This document shows, piece by piece, positions 54,324 through 61,828 of a stretch of 64,000 bases of DNA; position 1 is the stretch's first letter; each line of letters begins with the position of its first letter. The notes beneath the pieces are model-generated. The model saw nothing but the letters and a program-made list of their open reading frames with translations. It was not told where the DNA came from and did no database searches. Origin of the DNA: Quadrisphaera sp. INWT6. Lineage in GTDB: Bacteria; Actinomycetota; Actinomycetes; Actinomycetales; Quadrisphaeraceae. The stretch is taken from contig NZ_VUOH01000001.1 in assembly GCF_015390235.1 (NCBI RefSeq), forward strand, positions 868,001 to 932,000. Reading direction: 5' to 3'. Position numbers and translations under genes: made by a program.

Positions 54324-54330
54324 TCGAGGC

Positions 54331-55239
54331 ATGGACAACAGCGCCGAGGTCCGTGAGTTCCTCACCACGCGCCGCGCCAAGGTCAGCCCCACCGACGCAG
54401 GCCTGCCGACCGTCGGTCAGCGTCGCGTGGCCGGGCTGCGCCGCGCTGAGGTCGCCTCCCTGGCCGGGATCAGCGTGGAGTACTACGCCAAGCTCGAGCG
54501 CGGCACCATCGCCGGAGTCTCGGCCTCGGTGCTGGAGGGACTGGCGCGGGCGCTGCAGATGGACGACGCCGAGCGCACCCACCTGTTCGACCTCGCGCAG
54601 GCCGCTGACGGCACTGCGGCCCTGGCCCGCCCGCGCCGCCGCTCCACCGGGCGGTGGGCACCGCGCCCGAGCCTGCAGTGGGCGCTGGACGCCATCACCG
54701 TCAGCCCCGCCATCGTGCGCAACGGGCGGATGGACCTGCTGGCCACCAACACCCTCGGCTGGGCGATGCACTCCTCGCTGTACGAGTCCGTCGCGACGGG
54801 TGCCTCCGGCGCGCTCCCGAACTTCGCCCGGTACACGTTCCTCGAGCAGGACGCGCGGCGGTTCTACCCCGACTGGGACACCGCTGCGGCCACCGCAGTG
54901 GCGATCCTGCGCACCGAGGCCGGGCGCGCCCCGCACGACAAGGACCTGCACGACCTGGTGGGTGAGCTGTCCACCCGCAGTGAGGTGTTCCGCCGCCTGT
55001 GGGGCGCCCACGACGTGCGCCTGCACGGCGCCGGCAGCAAGGCCTTCCACCACGCCGCCGTCGGACGCCTGGACCTGGCGTACGAGTCGATGGACATGGT
55101 CTCCGAGCCCGGCCTGACCCTGACCATCTACGCAGCAGAGCCGGCCAGCCCCACCGCAGAGGCGCTGCGCCTGCTGGCCTCCTGGGCCGCCACCGGACTG
55201 CCCGCCCGCTCCGCTGCCGACGAGGAAGCGTCCCGGTGA
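54331..55239 (+). CDS. XRE regulator with MmyB-like ligand domain
   Basis: A 302-residue regulator. The N-terminal HTH includes VAGLRRAEVASLAGISVEYY and AKLERGTIAGVSASVLEGLA. The C-terminal domain (residues 110-290) has LQWALDAITVSPAIVRNGRM and LATNTLGWAMHSSLY, typical of the MmyB-like sensor domain. This group usually regulates a divergent oxidoreductase gene, and such a gene lies opposite. Confidence 0.9.
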   Translation: MDNSAEVREFLTTRRAKVSPTDAGLPTVGQRRVAGLRRAEVASLAGISVEYYAKLERGTIAGVSASVLEGLARALQMDDAERTHLFDLAQAADGTAALARPRRRSTGRWAPRPSLQWALDAITVSPAIVRNGRMDLLATNTLGWAMHSSLYESVATGASGALPNFARYTFLEQDARRFYPDWDTAAATAVAILRTEAGRAPHDKDLHDLVGELSTRSEVFRRLWGAHDVRLHGAGSKAFHHAAVGRLDLAYESMDMVSEPGLTLTIYAAEPASPTAEALRLLASWAATGLPARSAADEEASR

Positions 55240-55345
55240 CGATCGCTCACGGGCGGCGGTGGCAGTACCCCCTTACAGCGATCCCCTCCCGCTGCGCCGC
55301 GCCCTGATGGGCGAGCCCATCCACCCGTACCTCTCGTGAGGACCC

Positions 55346-56662
55346 ATGAGCACTCCTGAGCGCGCCGCCACTTCCGCGGCAGACCGGAGACCTTCCACTG
55401 TCACGACACGACCTGCCCGACTTCCCTTGGTGGTCTACGTCCTGGCCCTCGGCACCTTCTTGATGCTCACCACCGAGTTCGTCGTGGCCGGCATCTTGCC
55501 CGAGGTCGCCACCGACCTGGGCATCAGCCTGGGCCGGGCCGGGCTGCTCATCACCGTGTTCGCCGCCGGGATGATCGTCGGGGCACCGCTGATGGCGATG
55601 GCAACCCTGCGCCTGGCCAAGCGCCCCACCCTCATCCTCGCCCTGGTGGTCTTCGTGGTCGGCCACGTCGTGGTCGCCCTGAGCGACCACTTCGCGACCT
55701 TGCTGGCGGCACGCTTCGTCACCGCGATGGCCACGGGAGCGTTCTGGGCCGTCGCCGCTGTCGTCGCCTCCCGCGGCGCCGGCCCCGGTCAGGGTGCCAA
55801 GGCGCTCGGCGTCGTCACCGCAGGTGGAGCGCTGGCGACCGTTCTGGGCATCCCAGCCGGTGCGCTGGTCGCCCAGCTGGTGGGGTGGCGGGGCACGTTC
55901 TGGGCCCTGGCGCTGGCCGCGGCGATCGCTGTGGTCTGCGTGGCCAAGCTGGTGCCCCGCGACGCTGTCCAGGAGCACGCGCCCTCGGTGCGTTCGGAGT
56001 TGTCCGCGCTGCGCTCTGGGCGGTTGTGGCTGGCCCTGGCGGCGTGCGCGGCAACCACCGGCGGAGTGCTGGCGGCCTACTCCTACATCTCCCCGATACT
56101 CACCGACCGCGACGGCTTGTCCGCCGGGCTCGTCCCGTTGGTGCTGACCGTCTTCGGTATCGGCTCCTTCATCGGCACCTTGGTGGCCGGGCGCCTCGGG
56201 GACGCCTACCCCCACCGCGTGACGGTGGTGACCCCGGCAGTGACCATCGTCCTGCTCGCGGTGCTGACGGCGGTGCAGGGATCGACCTGGACCACTGTGG
56301 CGCTGGTGGCTCTGCTGGGCCTGTTCGGACTGTCCGCCAACGGCGTACTGATCCACTTGGCGGTCACTCACGCCGGTCGCGCGGCGACCTTGGGCTCGGC
56401 GCTGAGCGTCTCGGCGTTCAACACCGGGACCGCGGTCGGCACCGCCGCGGCCGGTGCGGCGCTGGGGACCTCCCTGGGCCTGACCGGCCCGCCTGCGGTG
56501 GGTGTGGTCATCATCACGCTGACTCTGGTGCCTGTGGTCGCCCTGGCCGTCTTCAGCACGCGCCGCGCGAGTGGGGTCTCACACACCCCCGCCGAGCGCT
56601 CCAACTCCTCGCTCCAGGACGTGGGCGACGCCAGCAGTGCCGAACAGCACGCCCGCGCCTGA
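55346..56662 (+). CDS. MFS transporter of the DHA1 (AraJ/Cmx) group
   Basis: A 438-residue transporter with 12 predicted helices. LALGTFLMLTTEFVVAGILP at helix 1 and the loop MATLRLAKRPTLILALVV mark the DHA1 drug or sugar efflux group. GAGGA precedes the ATG. It follows the XRE gene on the same strand after 106 bp and may share its regulon. The substrate is unknown. Confidence 0.9.
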   Translation: MSTPERAATSAADRRPSTVTTRPARLPLVVYVLALGTFLMLTTEFVVAGILPEVATDLGISLGRAGLLITVFAAGMIVGAPLMAMATLRLAKRPTLILALVVFVVGHVVVALSDHFATLLAARFVTAMATGAFWAVAAVVASRGAGPGQGAKALGVVTAGGALATVLGIPAGALVAQLVGWRGTFWALALAAAIAVVCVAKLVPRDAVQEHAPSVRSELSALRSGRLWLALAACAATTGGVLAAYSYISPILTDRDGLSAGLVPLVLTVFGIGSFIGTLVAGRLGDAYPHRVTVVTPAVTIVLLAVLTAVQGSTWTTVALVALLGLFGLSANGVLIHLAVTHAGRAATLGSALSVSAFNTGTAVGTAAAGAALGTSLGLTGPPAVGVVIITLTLVPVVALAVFSTRRASGVSHTPAERSNSSLQDVGDASSAEQHARA

Positions 56663-56799
56663 CCACTGTCCGGTCAGCGGCACGCTGACGATCGGTCGCC
56701 GCGCTCCGCGGCGGCACGCACCCGCTCAACGATCGTCTGAGGGCAACTGTTGTTGAACGCTCCTTCCTCGATCAGGCCGTCGCTGCCACGATCACTCGC

Positions 56800-57534
56800 A
56801 TGACGGTCACCGACGCCGCACGCACTGCCGGCACGGGCCAGCCCGGTTGGCTGCTGGACGAGGTGGCCAGCGCGGGGAGGGAGAACCTCGACGCCGAGCA
56901 CGTCGCCCGCTACGACGGCAAGGAAGACGCCGACGCCGCCGCTGAGGTCGCCCTGCTGCAGCACCTCGGCCTGGGCGCTGGATCGGTGGTCGTGGAGATC
57001 GGGACCGGCACCGGCCAGTTCGCCCTGGCCGCCGCGCCGGTGTGCGCGCGGGTCGTCGCCGTCGACGTCTCCCCGGTCATGCTCGATCTGCTGCGCTCCA
57101 AGACGGCTGCCGCGGGGGCACACAGCGTCGAGGTGGTCCAGGCCGGGTTCTTGACCTACGAGCACCACGGCGAGCCCGCCGACGTCGTCTACACCCGTTA
57201 CGCGCTGCACCACCTGCCCGACGCCTGGAAGGCCATCGCGCTGGTCCGGATGCGGCAGATGCTGCGCTCCGGTGGGCTGCTGCGGCTGTGGGACGTCGTC
57301 TACGACTTCCCCGCCGACCAGGCCACCGAGCGGTTGGAGGCCTGGTGCGCCACGGGTGGTGATGTGGTCGAGGGTGAGTGGAGCCGCGCGGAGCACGAGG
57401 AGCACGTGCGCGATGAGCACTCGACCTTCACCTGGCTGCTGGAGCCGATGATCACCCGCGCCGGCTTCGCGATCGAGGTGGCCGAGCACAGCGAGGACGG
57501 CATCTTCGCCAAGTACCTGCTGCGCGCCGTCTGA
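56800..57534 (+). CDS. SAM-dependent class I methyltransferase
   Basis: A 244-residue enzyme with motif I VVVEIGTGTGQFALAAAPVC (near residue 66), motif II VVAVDVSPVMLDLL and post-motif VVYTRYALHHLPDAWKAIAL, typical of Methyltransf_11/25. The substrate is unknown. It follows the MFS gene with a 137-bp gap. The ATG lacks a strong ribosome binding site. Confidence 0.87.
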   Translation: MTVTDAARTAGTGQPGWLLDEVASAGRENLDAEHVARYDGKEDADAAAEVALLQHLGLGAGSVVVEIGTGTGQFALAAAPVCARVVAVDVSPVMLDLLRSKTAAAGAHSVEVVQAGFLTYEHHGEPADVVYTRYALHHLPDAWKAIALVRMRQMLRSGGLLRLWDVVYDFPADQATERLEAWCATGGDVVEGEWSRAEHEEHVRDEHSTFTWLLEPMITRAGFAIEVAEHSEDGIFAKYLLRAV

Positions 57535-57656
57535 CGCGCAGCAGTCAGCGGACCGGTGCCGCTCGCCCGGGAGCAGTGCCCGGTCGGGGATCCGTGGGTG
57601 CCAACGGTGTGCTCAGGCCATCGCTGACCGACGCTGCGTCCGGCCGAGGCTTCCAC

Positions 57657-57678
57657 CTGGCGCCGACAGCGGCGCCAG
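57657..57678. terminator. Hairpin between converging genes
   Basis: CTGGCGCC and GGCGCCAG pair over 8 bp around a 6-nt loop, between the stops of the methyltransferase and methionine aminopeptidase genes. Confidence 0.5.
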
Positions 57679-57758
57679 CAGCCGACGGCCCCCGAGAGCA
57701 CAGCTCGGTGCAGCCAGCGGTCTCGGCACGGCACGGGCCGCACCTCCCCGCGACGTCC

Positions 57759-58541
57759 CTACCCGCGGTCGGGGCTGGGGAGGGTGAGCACCTCGGCCCC
57801 GTGCTCGGTGATGACGATGGTGTGCTCGCTGTGAGCCGTCAGGCACCCCGTCGCACTGCGCAGGGTCCAGCCGTCCGGATCGGTGACGAGCTCGTCGGTG
57901 TCCGCCATCACCCACGGCTCCACCGCCAGGAGCACACCGGGACGCAGCCTGTACCCGCGCCCAGGGCGACCGGTGTTGGCGATGTGGGGGTCCTGGTGCA
58001 TCGTCGAGCCGATGCCGTGACCGCCGAAGTCGTTGTTCACGGTGTATCCGGCTCCGGTGAGCACGGTGCCGATGGCGTGGGAGATGTCACCGGTGCGGCC
58101 ACCAGGGCGAGCTGCGGCGATCGCTGCGTCGAGCGCGCGCTCGGTGGCCGCGATCAGGGCCACGGCCTGAGGGGGTCGGGCGGCACCGACCAGGAAGCTC
58201 ACCGCTGAGTCTGCGGCGACGCCGTCCTTGACCACGGCCAGGTCCAGGGTGAGCAGGTCCCCCTCGGCCAGCTGGTGGTCGTGGGGCCGGCCGTGCAGGA
58301 CGGCGTCGTTGACGGCGGTGCAGATGTAGTGGCCGAAGGGACCGCGCCCGAAGGAGGGTGCGTAGTCCACGTAGCACGACGTCGCGCCGGCAGCCAGGAC
58401 CATCTCCTCGGCCCACTGGTCGATCTGCAGCAGGTTGGTGCCCACGCTCGCGCGGGTGCGCAGGGCCTGGAGGATGTCGGCGACCAGGGCGCCGGCGACA
58501 CGGGCGCGGCGCACCTGCCCGGCGTCCAGGACCTCGATCAT
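57759..58541 (-). CDS. map: Methionine aminopeptidase, type I
   Basis: A 260-residue metalloprotease that removes the initiator methionine. Metal ligands are in LLTLDLAVVKDGVAADSAVS (two Asp), GHGIGSTMHQDPHI (His) and ITEHGAEVLTLP (Glu region). It lacks the N-terminal zinc-finger extension. This is unlikely to be the housekeeping copy, which usually sits with secY and adk. Here it faces a small XRE gene across an AT-rich palindrome, so it is probably regulated. GGAG precedes the ATG. Confidence 0.9.
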   Translation of the reverse strand: MIEVLDAGQVRRARVAGALVADILQALRTRASVGTNLLQIDQWAEEMVLAAGATSCYVDYAPSFGRGPFGHYICTAVNDAVLHGRPHDHQLAEGDLLTLDLAVVKDGVAADSAVSFLVGAARPPQAVALIAATERALDAAIAAARPGGRTGDISHAIGTVLTGAGYTVNNDFGGHGIGSTMHQDPHIANTGRPGRGYRLRPGVLLAVEPWVMADTDELVTDPDGWTLRSATGCLTAHSEHTIVITEHGAEVLTLPSPDRG

Positions 58542-58570
58542 GACGTGCTCCGCGAACCCATGCCAATAAC

Positions 58571-58586
58571 AATACTGTATTAGAAT
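58571..58586. promoter_or_regulatory. AT-rich palindrome and promoter between map and the XRE gene
   Basis: AATACTGTATT (58571-58581) is an 11-bp palindrome in otherwise GC-rich DNA and directly abuts TAGAAT (58581-58586), a -10 element 6 nt before the XRE ATG. Binding of the XRE protein here would block its own promoter and probably that of the divergent map gene. Confidence 0.65.
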
Positions 58587-58592
58587 CCGACC

Positions 58593-58856
58593 ATGATGGC
58601 TCGCCCGGCGCTGACGCCTGCCGACCTGGAGCGCGGACGCCGCCTGGGTGCCGCGCTGCGCCAGGCTCGCGGGACGCGCTCGGTCCTGGAGGTGGCGACC
58701 GCTTCGAGGCTCTCGCCGGAGACGGTCCGCAAGGTCGAGGGTGGACAGGTGGCCACGCCCGCCTTCTCCACCGTCGCCGCCCTGGCGGGTGTGCTGGGTG
58801 TCTCGCTGGACGTGCTGTGGGAGCAGGTGGGCGGGCCGACCACGGTCCGACACTGA
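58593..58856 (+). CDS. Small XRE-family regulator
   Basis: An 87-residue protein consisting of one helix-turn-helix: LGAALRQARGTRSVLEVATA, SRLSPETVRKVEGGQVATPA and FSTVAALAGVLGVSLDVLWE. It resembles antitoxin-type or MqsA-like repressors in size, but no toxin gene adjoins it. The transcript is leaderless. It probably regulates itself and the divergent methionine aminopeptidase. Confidence 0.85.
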   Translation: MMARPALTPADLERGRRLGAALRQARGTRSVLEVATASRLSPETVRKVEGGQVATPAFSTVAALAGVLGVSLDVLWEQVGGPTTVRH

Positions 58857-58914
58857 CCCGGGCGAGCGCCTGGAGCACCCGGTCCGACCTGGTCGACCGC
58901 GGTCGATCCAGCGC

Positions 58915-59091
58915 TCACGGTGAGGCGCTCCCATCGGGATGGTCCGGCGCAGCGGCCCGGCTCGCCTCCCGGTAGCGGTCGGCGGGCACCGCGAAGGCGG
59001 CGAGGGGCTCGGGCGGTCGACGACCTCCACGGCCACCTCGAACCTCCCGACCACGGGCAGCTCCAGGACCACGGCACCGCGGCAAGACCAC
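58915..59091 (-). pseudogene. Gene remnant with frameshift
   Basis: The minus strand encodes GAVVLELPVVGRFEVAVEVV with DRP, then in another frame EPLAAFAVPADRYREASRAA and a stop. Nearly all third positions are G or C. One base missing from the G run at 59011-59013 (plus strand) would join the frames. The 5' end is missing next to the MFS stop codon. The family is not recognised. Confidence 0.35.
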
Positions 59092-59110
59092 GCACTGACG
59101 TCCAGAGGTG

Positions 59111-60337
59111 TCAGTCGCGCTCTGGACGCACGGCGGACGGCGGCAGGTGCCGCGCCAGCGCGAGCACGCCCGCCGCACCCGCCGTCGCCATGACCGCAGC
59201 CACCGCCCAGGGCAGCCACAGCGACACCGCCGAGACCGACACCAGCAGCGGGGCGCCCAGAGCGGCCGCGGTGAAGGCGTACTGGAACGCCGCGAGGTGG
59301 CGCCCGCGGGTGGCCGGTGGAGCGGCCGCCTCCGCGAGGGCGTTGACGCGGGTGCCGAACAGCAGGCTCCCCGCGGCCAGCACCAGGGAGGAGGCGAGCA
59401 CCCAGGCCCCCACCCACCCCGCCGGCAGCAGCACCGCCACCGCCAGCGACAGCGCCCAGACGGCGAGGCACGCGCCCCCGGCGGCCATCGCGGTGGTGCG
59501 CCGCCAGTGCGCCGTCCACCGGACCACCCGGCGGTTGAGCACGGCGATGAGCGCGGTGAGGACGGCGATGCTCGCCCCGGCCGCCCACGCCGCGGCGGGC
59601 GCGACCTCCCGCAGGTACAGCGCGCCGCCGACGAGCAGCAGGTCGGTCGGCAGCGCGAGGAGCACGGTGACGGCGATGAGCGCGAGGTAGGGCCGGTTCT
59701 GCCGCACCGGTCGCCCGGCTCGCGGCGGCTCCGCAGCGACGCCCGGAGCGGCGGAGTCGGCGTGCCGCCGCGGGTGCACCAGTGCGAGGAGCAGCGCGCC
59801 CGCCACCACGAAGCTCACCCCGTTGACGACGACGGCGCCCCGCAGCACCCCCGGCTCCGCGGCGGAGACCAGCGCGGCCGCCACCAGGGCCCCCACGCCG
59901 AAGGCCGCCGACCGGACCACCTCGACGGTCGCGAAGGCGTGGTCCTTCGGGCCCTCGGGGGCGACGTCGGCGATGAGGGCGAACACCGACGCGTAGAAGG
60001 TCTGGCCGCCGGCGGCCACGAGGGCGGCCGCGAGGAGCACCGTCGCCGGCCCGGTGGCCAGCAGGTACGCCGCCATGCCGAGGGCCTGCAGCACCGCCGA
60101 GGCGACGACCACCCGCTTCGGCCCGTGCCGGTCGACCACGGCCCCGGCCAGCGGCGGCGCCGCCAGACCGACCAGCGTGCCGGCGGTGACCAGGGCCCCC
60201 GCCAGCGCGAGCGGCACCCCGACGACCGCCGTCGTGTAGACGAGCGCGAGCGGCAGGAACAGCCCCGATCCCAGGTTGTCGACGCCCAGCGCCACCAGCA
60301 GCCCGCGCTGGCTCCGCCGGTCGGAGTGATCACCCAC
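59111..60337 (-). CDS. MFS transporter
   Basis: A 408-residue protein with 12 hydrophobic helices. LFLPLALVYTTAVVGVPLAL and the loop AGAVVDRHGPKRVVVASAVL are MFS features of drug-efflux-like members. TAGCGT on the minus strand (60345-60350) ends 7 nt before the GTG, which sets the start. The substrate is unknown. A second MFS gene starts divergently 130 bp away. Confidence 0.88.
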   Translation of the reverse strand: MGDHSDRRSQRGLLVALGVDNLGSGLFLPLALVYTTAVVGVPLALAGALVTAGTLVGLAAPPLAGAVVDRHGPKRVVVASAVLQALGMAAYLLATGPATVLLAAALVAAGGQTFYASVFALIADVAPEGPKDHAFATVEVVRSAAFGVGALVAAALVSAAEPGVLRGAVVVNGVSFVVAGALLLALVHPRRHADSAAPGVAAEPPRAGRPVRQNRPYLALIAVTVLLALPTDLLLVGGALYLREVAPAAAWAAGASIAVLTALIAVLNRRVVRWTAHWRRTTAMAAGGACLAVWALSLAVAVLLPAGWVGAWVLASSLVLAAGSLLFGTRVNALAEAAAPPATRGRHLAAFQYAFTAAALGAPLLVSVSAVSLWLPWAVAAVMATAGAAGVLALARHLPPSAVRPERD

Positions 60338-60466
60338 GAAGTCGACGCTAGGCCGCGGGGTCACCCGCCGGTGGCAGGATGGCCCACGTCGAGGCGCCTG
60401 CCCGGCCGCACCGAGACGCCCGTCCGCCGAGCCCCGCTCGCCGGTCCGGCCGCGAGAGGGACCCTC

Positions 60467-61768
60467 GTGCACACGAGGACGTCGGGCGCGCCGCAGCGCC
60501 CCGAGACCGACGGCGGGAGCTACCGCCAGCTGCTGGCCCTGCCAGGAGCGCTGGGCTTCTTCACCGCTGCCAGCGCCGGACGCGTCGGCGTCGCCGCCAC
60601 CGGGCTCGGCCTGGTCTGGCTCGTGCACGGCGCGAGCGGCTCGTTCGCGGCGGCCGGAGCGGCTGTGGGGGCGTTCGCCGTGGCGGAGGCGGTCGCCAGC
60701 CCCCAGGTGGCCCGGGCGGTCGACCGCTGGGGGCAGACCCTCGTGCTCCCGGCGGTGCTCGCCGCGCACGCGGCCGCCGTCGTCGTGCTCGTGGGGGCGG
60801 TCGCTCGCGGAGCGCCGGTCGCGGCGGTGGTCGCGGCAGCCGCGGCCGCGGGCGCGAGCGTGCCGCAGCTGGGGGCGCTGTCGTCGGTGCGCTGGGCCGC
60901 GCTCCTCGACGGGCATCCCGGTGCCCTGCCCCGCGCCTTCGCGCTGGAGTCGCTGGCCAACGCCGTCGCCTTCCTCCTCGGCCCGGTGCTCGTCAGCGCC
61001 CTCGCCGCCGGTGCCCCGCCGTGGGCGGGGAGCGCGGGTGCCGCGGCGCTCGTGGTCGGTGGCGGCCTCGCGCTCGCGCTCCAGCGCCGCACCGCTCCTC
61101 ACCCCGCAGGACGACGGCGGGAGCGCGGCTCCCAGCCTGCGGACGTCGCACCGCGGCGCGCGCTGCGACGACGGCTGCCGGTCGTCCTCGTGCTGTGCAG
61201 CGGACTGCTCGGCGTGCACTTCGGCGGGCTGCAGATCACCACGGCGGCGTGGGGCGACCTGCTCGGCGGCCCGGGGGCCGTGGCGCCGCTGGTCGCGGTG
61301 TCCAGCGGTGCGGGGCTGCTCGGCGCCTGGCTCTGCGGGCTGCGGACCTGGCGCACCCCGCCGCTCGTCCAGGTGGCGCTGGCGGCGGGCGGCATCGCCA
61401 CCGGGTGCGGGCTCACCGCGCTGGCCGGCCTCGGCGCCGGCCTCGTCGCCGGTGCGGGCGCCGCGGTGGTGGTCGGGGTGTCGGTCGGGGGGCTGGCCGT
61501 CGGGCTGGCGCTGGCGGGGCTGGTGGTCCCGGTGGTGGTCGTGCAGGTGGCCGTGGTGCTCGAGCGGGAGGTGCCGCGCGCCGTCCTCACCGAGGCTCTG
61601 GCGTGGACCGGCTCGGCGAGCGCTGCGGGCAGCGCCGTCGGGGCTGCCCTGGTGGGTGGGCTCGTGGACGGCGCCGGTCCGTGGGTGGGGTCTGCGGCGC
61701 TCGTCGTCGTCGCGCTGCTCCTCGCCGCGGGGGCGGGCCTCGGCACGAGGTGGCGTGGATCTGCATGA
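60467..61768 (+). CDS. MFS-like membrane protein
   Basis: A 433-residue protein with about 12 helices. QLLALPGALGFFTAASAGRV is a common MFS N-terminus in actinomycetes. The helices are very Ala/Gly/Val-rich, with a basic loop between helices 6 and 7 (RRTAPHPAGRRRERG). AGAGGG lies before the GTG. The substrate is unknown. Confidence 0.85.
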   Translation: MHTRTSGAPQRPETDGGSYRQLLALPGALGFFTAASAGRVGVAATGLGLVWLVHGASGSFAAAGAAVGAFAVAEAVASPQVARAVDRWGQTLVLPAVLAAHAAAVVVLVGAVARGAPVAAVVAAAAAAGASVPQLGALSSVRWAALLDGHPGALPRAFALESLANAVAFLLGPVLVSALAAGAPPWAGSAGAAALVVGGGLALALQRRTAPHPAGRRRERGSQPADVAPRRALRRRLPVVLVLCSGLLGVHFGGLQITTAAWGDLLGGPGAVAPLVAVSSGAGLLGAWLCGLRTWRTPPLVQVALAAGGIATGCGLTALAGLGAGLVAGAGAAVVVGVSVGGLAVGLALAGLVVPVVVVQVAVVLEREVPRAVLTEALAWTGSASAAGSAVGAALVGGLVDGAGPWVGSAALVVVALLLAAGAGLGTRWRGSA

Positions 61769-61828
61769 TCGTCGCCGGGGGGCGGAGGAGGGGGGAGGGG
61801 TGTCGGAGGGGGCGGCGAGACTGGGGGC

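Noticed and set aside
58593..58856. Toxin-antitoxin pair with the small XRE protein as antitoxin
   Set aside because: The partner gene is a methionine aminopeptidase with intact metal ligands, not a toxin, and no small toxin frame adjoins it.
61764..61773. TGATCA-like element after the second MFS gene
   Set aside because: The sequence is CATGATCGTC, which lacks the palindromic core and the arm; chance similarity.
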